From assembly GCA_036936605.1 (NCBI GenBank), contig JAUPFV010000004.1:67232352-67296351 (forward strand): a stretch of 64,000 nucleotides of DNA, read 5' to 3'. The stretch is from Limnanthes douglasii subsp. nivea (Eukaryota; Streptophyta; Magnoliopsida; Brassicales; Limnanthaceae). Below the pieces are notes generated by a model, which did no database searches, was not told where the DNA came from, and saw only the letters and a program-made list of their open reading frames with translations. A program made the translations under genes and the position numbers. This document shows, piece after piece, positions 32,747-45,407 of this stretch; position 1 is the stretch's first letter, and each line of letters starts with the position of its first letter.

Positions 32747-34650
32747 TGGGGTCTCCCACATGGTCTGATCCCGTAGATGATCCAAGGGAGACCTTCGGGT
32801 TTATGATCCCAGATGAAAGTTTTGAGTATCATGTTTTTGCCTAGGGAAAAAGTTTAAAAATTGGCACAAAGTTATCTCTAGAGGTGAGGGAGAAGTAAAC
32901 TATGTTCTTATCAACAAAGTTACATATGTTTGCGTGGTGTACGGAAAACATGTCAGGGGTTCCTGCAGATATCGTTTGTCATAGATTAGCAGTTCAAAGA
33001 AGTGTGCGTTCGATCATTCAAAAGAGAAGATATTTTTTCCCAAGAAATATCTGAGGCTATCATGACTGAAGTAGATACAAGAATCACAATACGGGGACAT
33101 ATTGGAATCACAATATCATTTATGGACTGCTAATCCGGTTTTTGGTGAAAATGAGAATGGTAAATAGCAGATGTGTGTGGATTTAACTGATCTAAATAGA
33201 GCATGTCCAAAAGATCTCTTCCCGGTTACACGGATAGACCAGCTAGTGGCTTCTACCTATAGGAACCGACTACTCTCGTTCATCACTAAACGAGGTTTAT
33301 TTTGCTATAAGGTTATGCCTTTGGGGTTGAAAAATGCTGGAGAAACTTATCAAAACTTAGTAAACAAAGTCTTTAAGACTCAAATCAGGAGAAATGTTGA
33401 AGTATATATGGATGATATTTTAGTGAAAGGCACGAGGGATGAGGACCATTTTGCAGATCTAGAAGAAACGTTTGCAAACTTGACAAAGATAAATTTGAAA
33501 TTGAATCCAAAAAAGTGTACATTTGGAGTGCGTCCAAAATGTTTGTTGGGTACATAATCAGTAAGCATGGAATAAAGGTTGATCGTGTACAATTAAATGA
33601 TTTAAGCACTATGGCACCACCTCGAACAAATAAATAAGTACAAATTCTGACACGGAGATTAACAGCTTTGAATATATTTATATCTCACTCATTAGACAAA
33701 TGTGCTTCCTTTTTCTAAGTGTCGAGACAAGAAAATTATTTTGACTGGACCCAAGAATGTTCCAAAGCGTTTCATTGAAGTAAATAATATTTCTCCTCGC
33801 CATAAATTTTGACGAAACCAAATTTTGGGGGGAATTGAATGTTTATGTAGCAGTGTTAGATTATGCAGTAAGTTTTGTTTTGATTCAAGACAAAAACAAA
33901 ATTTCCCAAGACCAGTGTATTATGTTAGTAAAAGTATTTTAGATGTTGAGAAACGGTATTTAAAGTTTTAAAATTTTAGCCAAGACCAGTGTATTATGAG
34001 GCCTTTTTTTAGGCCTACTCTATCATTATACGAACATCTTTTCCACTAGAAAATATTTTATAAACATCTGATGTGTCAGGAAGGATGACCAAATGGTTGG
34101 TTGAATTGGTAGATTTTGGTATTGAATTTGAACCTAGGACTGCAATCAAAGCACAAGCACTAACGGATTTCCTTGTTGAATTTCATTTCGAATAATCATA
34201 AATTGAGGTAGATAAGAAATTTTTGAGTCATAGTAGATCGCTTGAATCAATGGAGGTTCAAGCACATCAGGATGTAAAACAGGTGTGCTGTTGATCTCTC
34301 CGAATGGTATTGCAAGACATCAAGCTATCCGTTTCAGGTTTAAAGCATCAAATAATGAAGCAGAGTACGAAGCTGCTTTGGCTGGATTATGACTCACTTA
34401 GATTTGTGTGGCTAAAAATGTTAGGTTGTTAAGCGACTCGTAACTTCTTATAAATCACACTTCTGGTGAGTTCGAGGTTAGAAAAGACCATTTAGTGAAG
34501 TACCTCAAAACATTAAAGATTTTAAAATTAGTATTTGAAAGCATAAGATACGAATATGTTCATAAGGCAAGAAATGTTGTGGTTGATTCTCTGGCTACTG
34601 CTTCATATGTCAAGGGATACCATTGGATAATCACACAATAAATTCTGTCG
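32740..34650 (+). pseudogene. pol: TatB RT and RNase H remnants
   Basis: 33171-33557 is an open RT stretch: CVDLTDLNRACPKDLFPVTR, a ~20-residue deletion before TKRGLFCYKVMPLGLKNAGE, then VYMDDILVKG. RNase H traces follow: SRTVYYVSKSILDVEKRYLK-like text near 33900 and the second RNase H near 34240-34640 (ASNNEAEYEAAL, ADSLATAS in shifted frames). No integrase. Confidence 0.75.
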
Positions 34651-35745
34651 ATAACAAAAGGATATGAGCTAATATAAGAATTAGATTTCAACGTGAGCCG
34701 ATGGGGCATCTCAACAGTATTCTCATAGCTCGTCTCCCATAGTTCGGAGATAAAGAAGAATATTTTCACTTCTTTTCAACCTCTAAGAGTTAATGAGTAG
34801 AATGTAAAATAAGAGTTCTTAGCAACGCTGGTCAGCCCAACAAATTTCTCCATCGGAAAAGCGATCTGGGAAATCTGAGAAACCATGATACATGCCATTA
34901 GTGTAAACCATATGTTAGTGCCGACTTGGATCAGACACATCTTTATCAAGTCAAAGTACATTACTAGTGTAGGGTCTAGTGGGAATCGAAGACCCCAATT
35001 CAAGATCTATAAGTAGACGATCAATTCATGGTCCCGAATCAACAAATAAGTCTCCCTAACCTTAGGAAATAAAATTTTAATGGAGTCTGGAATTACCCAT
35101 CGGTCTTTGAGCTTGACTTCTTTGGATGGTTGGTAGTATTAGTATATAGCTTATGTAATGCCAAAAAATTACTTTCTTCAAGCCCTCGAATATTGTCAAG
35201 GTCACCCTTTTTTTTCTTTTTCTTTGGCTTCAATAAAGTATATTCTTGATTTGGTGTGGATGGTCCGACTAGAGGAGTCAATGTTGGGACAACTCAGATA
35301 GTTTGAGCATCTACAAAGACTATATTCTCTTCTTGATCATCATCCAATTCGTCAATTGTGCGCCTCTCTTGCACCTTTGAAATGGATTCAAAGAGCTGAG
35401 TAATAGTTTCTCTGAGCAGTAACCTCGAGGGTTGTTTGAGGAGACCTTTCGGGGTGTTTTGGAGAGTAGGAACAATGGATGCAAGATTCATCTTGGTGGA
35501 TATTTTGTTAGTCGTCTCTTGAGATTTCTTCCCCCTTGAACGGTCGATTTAGTTTTTTCAGTCACCTGGCGCTTATCTCCCACTGGAATAAATATAAAAG
35601 TCTTACTATATTTCTTGGAAAGCCTGAGATTGCTCCTATCGAGCCTCAGACATGTGTGACCGGAGGGCTGAGCAACATGCGGATTAGATGGGGTTTTGGT
35701 ACCTAAAGTCCTCGCTGCCTTGGAGTGTTTTTTATGGGAGACCAC
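34560..35745 (-). pseudogene. TatB antisense ORF remnant
   Basis: Minus-strand frames 35745-35488, 35491-35294 and 35281-35093 are basic and charged. 35003-34776 reads NWGLRFPLDPTLVMYF and GTNIWFTLMACIM, resembling the 'FPLxPF...PNxWR' domain of plant transposon-associated antisense ORFs. This part corresponds to the N-terminal half not visible in TatA-1. Confidence 0.55.
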
Positions 35746-36511
35746 TGACAGTAGTAAGTTGTTTGAAGAAATGGCGAGGGTTTAGATTCCTCTTCTATGC
35801 CAGTGGCTTTTTTCTCTTGAGTCCTTTTTCCAATATTAAACCAATCCCAACTTATCTCCTAAGACCCTCAGGATTTATAATAATGAAGGTGGAAGAAAAC
35901 GTTTAGTAAAGCAAACTGTTTTTCTCTAAACAAATGCTCTCTTTATATCTCTAGAAATGGTGAAAACAAATAACTTTGAAATGGTGAATCAATTGAAGTA
36001 TATATAGGAAACAATCTAGGCTTCAACGATCACGAAGGCCCAAACAGTTGAAAGGTTTTTTTTAGCTAACAGGTGCCTAGGAAAGATGAAGATTCTTTTG
36101 GGAGATAGCCATTCTACCTATGATTTGAAGCACCAATGTATCGAGAAATATAAAAAATTTCTGACACACCTCTTCATATACAAATAATTTTTGAAGGCAC
36201 ATATGTTAGTGTTAAGAAACAACCGACATGTGGATTATGATACATAATTAGTCATAAAACTGTTCTGACACATAGGTAAGACGCAACTCGCGTGCCACCT
36301 GTAATAAACCACCTTAATACCTGGCTTAAAATAAATGGCGTATGAATATGAAGTCATCTCTGCCGTTAGTGAGGTCACGAGTCCAATGAGACGCTTCTGG
36401 AAGACTAGTCCGAGGGAACCTTCTTGAATAATTTTCTGATGAGACATATAATAAAGAAAAATCCATTTACGTGAATTAGTCCTTGTTCAAATACCTTCAC
36501 AAGGCTGATGG

Positions 36512-36900
36512 CAAACTCTTATGTGAAATTAGATAAATAAAAAAGTTAATTTAATGTAATAAAAATATTAAGTATAAATCCTACATATATGTAATAATAA
36601 AGGGCGTTGCGTAATAACTAACACTCATGGTTAAGCTTAGTGAAGTTTTGGGATGTAAAATATCACATAAAATATCGTAATTATGTAAACCGTAGATTTA
36701 CTGCTTGTACTATATAAAGCATCATCTGTTTTTGGTAAAAGGGTCACTCATTAGTCAATCATTACCTTATTATTATATTTGTCTTTTTCTCTCTTTATCT
36801 ATCTCATTTCTCTCTCTAACTATCTTGTTTCTCTCTCTAGAACACTTATACAAACATTATTGTAATGAATAACCTCACTACAAAATATTTGGAACTATTA
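36512..36900 (+). repeat. 3' LTR of TatB
   Basis: Matches 30250-30593; TATATAAAGC near 36710, CTCTCTCTAG runs, end GGAACTATTA at 36900. Left edge approximate. Confidence 0.75.
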
Positions 36901-37939
36901 GTAATAAGTATTAAAGAATAGCAAGCTAAGCTTTAGCCGTGTGAAGACAATTAAAGAGAGGAACTCGGAGGTCTGAGGTTTAAACCTCACATTTAGTTCT
37001 ATTTTTGCCAATACCCAGGACCCCATAAACCTCACTCAAATCTAAAAAATGATTTCCAAGAAATAGTTGAGCCATTTTTAATGATTAGTGGTTTTGCTTG
37101 TGGAAGTGCTTTTATGTCTTCTTGAAGACATCGCAAGAAAGCTATGCGCAAAATAAACGGAAAATATGTTTTTTTTTGCAACTCTTTAGAAATGAAAACT
37201 ATAAAAATAAATGAATAACCCTAGTCTCGCATCTTTACCATCAAGTAGTACATGTCTGGCATATCTCCACTTCATTATGTTTGGTCCAACATTAGGTTCA
37301 AACCTCACATTTATAATTTAAGTTTTTCTACAAAGAAACATATTCATGCTACAAATCTCGTAATGTTATTGGAAACAGTTGTCGAAGATGTATAATTATT
37401 TTAAATTATTTTATTGATTTGTTTTGGATCTATAAAGTAAAATAACTAGGAAAAAAGTGGTGTTCATATTCATTGCGTTGCGAAACTTGTTATAAACAAG
37501 TTTCACATGATATTTTTTTAGGTGTGTTTTAGTATGATTACGGAACTCATATTAATACGCTGAGAAAGGTATTTCACTAACGTTGGTAACCCATTATTCC
37601 AAACTACATTAATTTTTATTTATGAAACATTGTGTAATTGACTTGCGCGATCAAGCATAACTATTAATAATATGTTAAACAATATATTTAACAACATTTT
37701 CGCAAAAGAGTTTGACATATGCATGATGCAGCGTAATCCTAACGATATTGTGTTGCTACGTTCACGAATAACCTAAAATATTCACCGACGAAATGGAAAA
37801 TTACAAAAAATATGTCATCAGTTTGGTGCATAATAATATTTTTATGTTTTTAAACAAAAAAATAATATATAATATTTCACCATATATATATATATATATG
37901 ATGAATAAAATATTAAATGTTGTTAATATAAGGACGAAT
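36901..37939. other. Unassigned, AT-rich; possible SINE-like start
   Basis: 36905-37010 has a GAGGTTTAAACCTCAC element reminiscent of a box B, but no clear box A. A short (AT)n run is at 37881-37901. Nothing coding. Confidence 0.35.
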
Positions 37940-39480
37940 TATTCTAACCATAAATGTTCTGCTTTTGTTAGGACTTATATGTTGTTTTGGTGTCATAGTC
38001 GAAATATTTAAGCGAACAACTCAATTTAGATGCTTCTTCTTATCATTTTCCAAGTTAGACCATGTATACGAAAATCTATGTTACTACTTGGGATAACTAA
38101 ATAATATTTAATGCAAAATATATGAAAACTTGTATTATAGTTGATGCGAAACGGAGATCATATCATTTGTGTTGTGCGAAACCTTTATAACTGATTTTGC
38201 CGCATCCATAACGAATAAAACTAACTCATTCACCATTGCAAAGACAAATTATGCTCGACCATTTCAATCACATATGTTTTCTTTCTTTAGGACCATATGT
38301 TGGTTTGGTGTTGTAGTAGACATATTTTAAGTGAATTATTAAATTTAAATATTTGTTTAGGTCAAGAATAAAAAAATCTACAATAATGCTTTTGAAACAT
38401 GTGGAAACCATATATAAATTATATGCAAAACATGCAGAAAGTATGATGCAAAACAATGTATAAATAATATATGTGAAATCTTCGTAACTGATTTTACCAC
38501 ATTCATGATGAATAAAACTAACTAGGTTTAAATTGCAATAAAAATTATGTTATTTCATTTTAACCACGAATATCTTGGTTTTTTAGGACCCATATGTTGG
38601 TTTGGTGTTGTAGGTGCAAGATTTACATGAATTATTGACTTTAGATGTTTATTCTTATCGTTTTCAAAAACTAAGCCGAAATATGAAAATCTACGACGAT
38701 TCTTGCAAAACATGTAGAAACCCTATATAAATTATATACAAAATATGGAGAAAGTATGATGTAAAATAAAGTAGATATAACATATGAAAAACATTTATAA
38801 CCAATTTCACCAACTCGATGATGAATAAAACTAATTATATCACCAATAAAATTACAAATTATTTTAGACCATTCAAACAACGAATCTCTTGGTTTTTTAG
38901 GATCCATATGTTGGTTTGGTGTTTTGGTATCAAGATTTACTCCAATTAATGACTTTATATTTTTCTTCTTATCATTTTCCAACCTAAACCACTAAATACA
39001 AAATCTACAATAATACTCGCGAAACATGTAAAAACCCTATATAAATTGTATGAGAAACGTGCAGAAAGTATGGTGCGAAACAAAGTAAAAATAACATGTG
39101 AAACCTTCGTAACCGAATTCACCAACTCAATAGAAAATGAAACTATTACATCACTAATAAAATAACGAATTATTGTTGGCTATTCCAACCACGAATATGT
39201 TGGTTTTCTTAAGACCCGTATATTCTTTTGGTATCATGGTAGCAAGATTTAGGTGAAATATTGAATTTATATGTTTTTCTTATTTATTTTTCCAACCTGT
39301 ATGAGAATAAGAAAATTTACGCTATTACTTGCAAAACCTAAGCAACAATAAATATGAAAAAGTGAATAGATTATATAAAAAATGTATGCTAAACTTTTAC
39401 CAACTATATATATCGCATGGTATAAATACAATCAAGACGAATCATCTAGTTCGTCGTTACCAATGTGCATAACGGTTGCG
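37940..39480. repeat. Satellite-like tandem array, five ~310 bp copies
   Basis: Marker GGACCCATATGTTGGTTTGG or its variants recurs at about 37968, 38287, 38582, 38897 and 39206 (spacing 319, 295, 315, 309). Each unit also holds GAAAATCTAC, an AACATGTAGAAACCC segment and GATGAATAAAACTAA. Units are clearly diverged, so the array is old. Minus-strand frames in it are not genes. Confidence 0.82.
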
Positions 39481-40149
39481 ATATTTCGATAACTTTTAAC
39501 TCTAAAAACCATCTATTGTTCACCACCATTCAAATATATAACAAAAAGAGGATAATGTTTATTTTGATATTGAGAAGCCATTTTAATTTTATTGCCCGAG
39601 TACCCAGCATTTGATAAACTTTTGTTTTATCATTAAAAAAATAGTTGTTATATTACATTTGTGAAACCTTGTGTGCTAAATATATTTTCAACAATTTATA
39701 ATGCATACAGTATATGCAAAATTATTTATATTAAGTGTTTGATTGTATTAAAGTTAAAATACTAATGAACCCCCGATGATGCCTCCCATATACCATAATC
39801 ATGGCTCCGTACTTGAACCCCCAATGATGCAGATCATAAATTCATGATTTTAATGGTTTCCCAAAACATTCATAAAAAAATATCGTTCCTACGTTAAAAT
39901 ATAAGTTTTTCTTATGAAAACAAGCATTCAAAGTCATTTTTAATAAAATCTACAGAACTTACACCATTGCATTGTGATTGACTAAGATAATATTATTGGG
40001 AAAGACTAATATTTGCATGATCCAAATGTTGACCAAGTGTCCAAGCTGTCGTTGTTATACATTTGTGACATCTATAAGATGACTTGTTTACGGTGTTGAA
40101 ACAAGTATGATTATGTTCATTAAAATAATTGTAATCAAATATGAATCTC
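39481..40149. other. Unassigned AT-rich stretch
   Basis: No ORF or domain. Around 39770-39830 a GAACCCCCxATGATGC motif occurs twice, 47 bases apart. Confidence 0.4.
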
Positions 40150-41094
40150 ACATAATATCTTGGGTAGAAAGTTAGCCAAACTTAGGTTAATGGTTTTAGA
40201 CAAAATACTATAAAAAATGTATAGAGGCTCATAGGCCTGAAATCTTGCCAAGTTTTTGGAGACTTAATCTTAGGTAAAAGACATATAATACTAGTATGTG
40301 ACTTTAGGAGAACTATAGTCTATCAAATAAGCAATGATAACTTCACGAACATTTTTTTGGATGACTTACCAAATGTTTGGTAGAATATAGAGTTAAACCA
40401 TCAACTCCACCAACACTGATTGGATTGAGTGTGTTAATTGAGTTCAGTATTTCTTCAAAAATAGAATGAGCTAGTAGAGTTTGATTATATTTGGTACTTA
40501 TAAGCTCTGATATAATGTATTGAAGGTTATCTATATCAAAAGGGCTAGATTGAGCGGATGTAAGATCTTTGATATGCTCAACAACAGAGTTCCCTAATAA
40601 GGATTAATCTTCAATCCATGAACCATCAATTCTTATTCTATACATCTTGTTTTACTTTCTTCAATTTTTTACATAATTATGAAAGCAATGTATTGTGATC
40701 ACCTTATTTAAACGAGTTTGTAGTACTTATTTGTTCCTAAAATGATTCTTCTTCGGCAAGACGGTTTAAAATGAGTTTCTCTAACTTTAGATAATTTAAT
40801 TTGGTCATCTATGCTTTTAGATTTTTCAAAGCATGTTTCGGAAAATTTTACTGCATTATCTATTTGGGCTATACTATCAAATATATTACCAAAGTTGTCT
40901 TTATTCAAAATCTTTAGCTTTTGTTATAATCTTTTGAGCTTTGACCAGAAAATATTAATAGTATAGCCATGAAGGTTCTCTTGCAAGCTAATTTCTATTA
41001 TTTTAAGAAAATCATTGTGGAGTGTCGACATATTAAGGAATTTGAATGAGGTTATTAATATATTGGTGATTGATAAAATTTATATACATAAAGG

Positions 41095-41292
41095 TTAATG
41101 ACCCGAGCTAGTTCTGGAAAGATGTTTTACCTTTGTGATTTCAAAAGCGTCTCTCCAAGAAGCATTATACAATGATATATCGAGAAATTTCCATTTTTTG
41201 TTGTTGGACCATGTGAACTTAGATCCAGAGATGTTTGGATCTTCTAGATTAGAGTCAATAATCATACTATTAAATTCATCAATACTTTTCAA
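41095..41292 (-). pseudogene. LINE endonuclease fragment
   Basis: SIDEFNSMIIDSNLEDPNIS then GSKFTWSNNKKWKFLDISLY; the FTW motif and following WxxxD region are typical of plant L1 endonuclease. Confidence 0.7.
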
Positions 41293-42249
41293 ACAGAGAG
41301 TTGAACAAGAAAGTTGCTCAACAAATTTTGTTATTATATTAAAATCACCTCCAACAAGCCATTCTTGGTTGACTACAAATATTTTTCTTAATTTATCCTA
41401 GACTTCTAGCCTTTATATTCTTGAACCTTTGGCATACAATACAGTGACTAATAACTACTTGTTCAAGGATGAGTGGCTGACCATCAAATATATTAAATGG
41501 TCATGGTCAAGAAGAGTCTTAACATGGTAATGTTCTTTTCATAATATCCATATTTTATTACTTAGGTTAGCATAACCATAATTTAAGCCAAATTATTTTG
41601 AAACTTTATCAAGTTAATTCAGAGATATCATTGGCTCCTGTATATCAATGAAATCTGTGTTTTCATGTTTATATATATATATATATATAAGTCTAGGGAT
41701 TGTTCCTTTGTTGCCTATTCCACGAGCATCCAATTTAGGACAGTTGATTTCATTATAATATTGAGTTATAGGATCTGGAATATCCTTTTAAATGAACAAT
41801 ATTTGAAATAAAATGGCCTTTGTAAACTTTGGTTTTGTTTTTTTAATCTTTTACTAATGATATTTTTTCTGTTTTCAACAATATTTTCAAGTATAAAAGA
41901 TAAGGGTATGTTGGTTGTTGATGAACTTTTAAGAGATTCTTGACAATATTCAGAGAGGAGGTGAACATGTTTCCTAATTCTATTTTGTATAGAGCCTCTA
42001 TTATCTCATTACTTGAGCTCTTTGTAAAGTAAAGTTCTAATGCCTGTTCTTTATGATTTGATCTATCTTTTTCATGAAAAATTTCATTGTAATAATCCTT
42101 ATTCAACACTCTTTTAAATTCCATTACAATTTATATTCCTATGGACTTTAGAGATGGATTGTGGTCATTATTTTGCTTTTGATTGTTTTTTACGATAATA
42201 GATTGAATTTATAAACCCATATTTTCTTATGAGAATTTGGGTTCATATT

Positions 42250-42447
42250 TTAGTTTTTAGTTCCATCACACGTTTGATGTTTATCTTTTTTGATTGCCCT
42301 ATCTTTATTTATAAATAGTTTATTACAGTTTGAAGCTTTATGCCCTATATGCTTGCACGTTAGGCAGTAAGATGACATGTCATCATAAACGATATCTTGC
42401 CAATAAGTATCTTTATCCCCAAATCCTATCCAGATCTTTGGGGGCAA
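42250..42447 (-). pseudogene. LINE zinc-knuckle fragment
   Basis: GFGDKDTYWQDIVYDDMSSY then CLTCKHIGHKASNC (C-x2-C-x4-H-x4-C). Lys-rich tail. Confidence 0.72.
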
Positions 42448-42900
42448 AAGATTTGGAGATATCCGTTTCTAGCCAAGGTTTACAACAGTTAATGGTTGCT
42501 ATATTTTTAGGAGGTACCCAAGTTTAAAGATGTTTACCTATGGTCTTTGCAATATTTGTTATAGTGTCCTAATTGTACAAATATTCATGAAGATTTGGGA
42601 AAGAAACCCAGACTTGAGTTATTGGACATTCAATTATGTGATTAAAACCCGGAGACCATGTAAGTAGTCTAAGGAAAAACTGTCCAATAGTCCATATATT
42701 GTGTTTCCATATTTTTTTGACATATTCTTTATGATCTAATTCAATTAATATATGTCTATAATCCTAAATTGATATACCGAACAACCTTATGGATTTGAAT
42801 GTTTGCAGAAATCTTTTATTTTTTTTCTAATTTGGATCTACCATATGAAAACTTGATTACTAATATAAATTTAGATGCAGATAGAAGAGAGCTCTTATCT

Positions 42901-43124
42901 TATTCCGGAAACATGATTGCTTTGCGGTCTTTTTTCTCTGGACCTTGTCATGAGTGAAGTCATTTCATTTAATTATGGTGGCCTTCGCGTATGATCTTGT
43001 GTTATAGCTATTAAGTAGGATTGTCTTTGATATTGTTCTGATGTTGATTTTTTAAAAATCGGACTGGTCCCAATCCTGTATGGATAACAAATAACAATAG
43101 AGTTTTTTTATCCGGGAGGAAGAG

Positions 43125-43155
<31 letters not shown>

Positions 43156-43681
43156 GTTTAATTATAAAGATAAAATCCGACGAATCACAATTTTAATTAA
43201 ATGAAATAAAATTTTAATTGCAGCCCTTCCCAAGAGCAACAGCTCAGAGATAGTGACAGACACGGCTTACTCTTATTAGAAAATTGAAGTAACATAAAAT
43301 AAAGTAAAATTTTAATTGCACGCCTTCCAACGGGCAACAACTGTGAGATAGTAACAGAACCTACCGTTAATGGCAGTATCTTTAGCACTTTAATTGAATA
43401 AAAAACGATAATCGGCCCTTCGAACTGCCTTGGGGTGAAAATCTCACCTCACAAATCACAAGCATCCTTTAAAATAGATCCAAATAATTAATTTGGATGA
43501 TTGAACATGTCAAGTGAAGCGTATACAATAATGTTATATTCCTCATTATATATACAAGACAATTGTATTGTTGTCGAATAATTTATCCATTAATACCTAA
43601 ATATAACTTGATTAATCTTAACATTTTTGTTCTTTGGGCTGCCGTTTTTGTGACGCTGACCTTTTTCCATATTTCCTTTTA
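42901..43681. other. Spacer upstream of the ankyrin gene, with (TA)n and a short duplication
   Basis: A (TA)n run is at 43131-43156. A ~55-base segment with TTTTAATTGCA and the GAGATAGT core is repeated at about 43207-43262 and 43304-43360. TATATATACA at about 43551-43560, 120 bases before the ATG, could be a TATA box. Confidence 0.5.
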
Positions 43682-45407
43682 ATGGATCCACTGTTTGAAG
43701 CTGCTATGGGTGGAAATATAGATACCCTTTATAATCTAATCGAAGAAAATGCTTACGTGCTCGAGAAGTTTGATGAACCTCCTTTTGGTGTTACTCCTTT
43801 GCATATCGCTACACAACATGGACAAATTGAATTTGCAACTCAAGTTATGTCTTTGAAGCCGTCTTTTGCCAGAAAACTTAACAAGAGCTTGTTTACTCCA
43901 ATGCACATAGCTGTGCAGAACATAGCTGTGCAGAACATGAATAAAACTAACTATGAGCTTTGGTTTTTGAGAAAGGAGATGGTGTTTTGGCTTTTGAGAC
44001 TCGATAGTACACTTGTTCGCCTCAAGGGAAAAGATGGAATGACTCCATTCCATTATGTAATCCAGCAAGGAAATCTTGATGTTATGGTTGCGTTTCTCGA
44101 TGCATGTCCAGAATGTATCCAAGATATTAATGTTCGAGGTGAAAATGGTCTGCATATTGCATTGAAGAATAATAACTTTGAAGCTTTCAAAGTTTTGTTG
44201 GGTTGGGTTAGGAGAAACACCCATCCAAACTCGGATACTTGGGAGAAAGAATTGTTCTGTGGAAAAGATAGAAAAGGCAACACAGTTTTGCATACTGCAG
44301 CTGATCTTAATAATCACGAGGTAAGCGCCCCAAAATTCTTAAGTTTTTGCACTTATTAGAGTAAGTCTGTCTTACTAACATTACTCGATCAATTCAATTT
44401 ATACCGGTGACCAGACAATTAGACATGAAAAATCTGTCTTTAAAGAAGACCTCAAAAATCAAACACAACGAATAATTTAAGGATGTTAGATTTTCTAAAA
44501 AGTTGAATGCATTCCAGAAGATAAATCTGATTTAAACTAAAGTTTTCAAGCTATTTACCATGCCAAACAGGCCTTACAACTATTAGCGCAATACTACCCT
44601 GTTCCAAGGAAGATCAAGAATTCGGCAGAACAGACAGCTCTAGACATCTTGCATAAAAATGTGATGGAAGGGAAAGAACAGAACATAGACAGTGAAAGGC
44701 TCCTTAGCCGTGCTGGTCGTATGAGTTTTTACTTCCAAAAGACAGCAAACTCTAACACTCCTGAAAGTCTGCAAAAGGAATTTTCCAAATTCAAAGACTT
44801 TACAACATTTGTAGCTCGTCAAAGAATGAAAATAGATGGTGAAACCCGTAACGCGATGTTGGTGGTAACTATACTGGTTATGACCATTATATTTGAAGGA
44901 GTCTACAGTCCTGTTGGTGGTCTTTTGCAAGCTGATGATAGTAACAATGTATATACTTCACCGATTTGCAACATAACCTGCACAAACAACCGAATATCAC
45001 CTAGTTGCAACGTTACTTGTAACAACAGCAAACCAATTCCAAAAACCATAACCCATTCACCACATGTTGGAACCGCAGTAATGAATAGACCACATTTTAG
45101 TTTTATCTGGTGTCTCAACACGCTTACCCTAATACTTGCATATGCACTAACAATATACCTTCTGCCACCTGGTTACACAGACAAACTCTTTAACGCTATT
45201 TTATTAGGCTTAGCTTTATCTTATGCGATGTCATTAATGTTTATATCCCCTTTGCCATACCTAGGAACCATTACATGTTTTTTGTTCTTTTGTTTCTATT
45301 CTCTCGCCTTTGGCATATTATCCTCCAACCGGAAATACGCAATCATCATAGGATCGGCAGCACTCAGCTTTGCAGCTGGTAATCAGATCCTCCATTCCCT
45401 CCGTTGA
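43682..45407 (+). CDS. Ankyrin-repeat PGG-domain membrane protein, two exons
   Basis: Exon 1 43682-44320 (213 codons, ends GAG|GTAAGC), intron 44321-44570 (ends CAAACAG), exon 2 44571-45407; 491 residues, frame kept. The ATG at 43682 starts MDPLFEAAMGGNID, the usual opening of this family; the longer frame upstream has no ATG. Ankyrin repeats span about residues 1-230 (GVTPLHIATQHGQ, GMTPFHYVIQQGN, GENGLHIALKNNN, GNTVLHTAADLNN). The PGG domain follows (ETRNAMLVVTILVMTIIFEG then YSPVGGL), with further membrane helices at the C-terminus (WCLNTLTLILAYALTIYLL, LGLALSYAMSLMF, FLFFCFYSLAFGI). Relatives such as ITN1/ACD6 act at membranes in stress and defence signalling; this copy's role is unknown. 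A 15-base in-frame duplication gives IAVQNIAVQN. No stops, so probably functional. Confidence 0.88.

Larger units (their letters stand above)
30132..36900 (+). mobile_element. TatB: decayed Tat-type gypsy element lacking integrase
   Basis: 5' LTR to 30593, PBS, gag from 30678, protease, TAG-CAA-TTA border, RT with YMDD, RNase H pieces, antisense ORF, 3' LTR ending 36900. Every frame is broken. Integrase is not detectable between the second RNase H (ending about 34640) and the antisense ORF. The left LTR edge is unresolved: homology to 22996-23945 starts at 30132, but the 3' LTR matches only from about 36512. Confidence 0.82.
40150..42900 (-). pseudogene. L1-type LINE relic, 5' half
   Basis: High to low coordinate: DUF4283 (KKIWKHNIWTIGQFFLRLL, WSPGFNHIIECPITQVWV, about 42720-42560), zinc knuckle (CLTCKHIGHKASNC, 42447-42250), linker (42124-41843), endonuclease (FTWSNNKKWKFLD, 41292-41095), and the RT start (GVDGLTLYS, LPKIKSPKTWQDFRPMSL-like) near 40450-40230. 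It stops inside RT at about 40150. Many stops and shifts. Confidence 0.72.

Noticed and set aside
36905..37010. SINE-like element with a box-B-like GAGGTTTAAACC
   Set aside because: No convincing box A, no A or T tail and no target duplication found.
37881..37901. Short AT-dinucleotide runs here and at 41673 and 43131
   Set aside because: Simple microsatellites, common in AT-rich plant DNA; no further structure.
38268..38982. Two minus-strand frames with hydrophobic text
   Set aside because: They lie in the ~310 bp satellite units; the neighbouring units do not keep the frame.
43736..44317. 193-codon minus-strand frame
   Set aside because: Exact shadow of ankyrin exon 1, with no domain of its own; the plus strand has a clear family match and splice sites.
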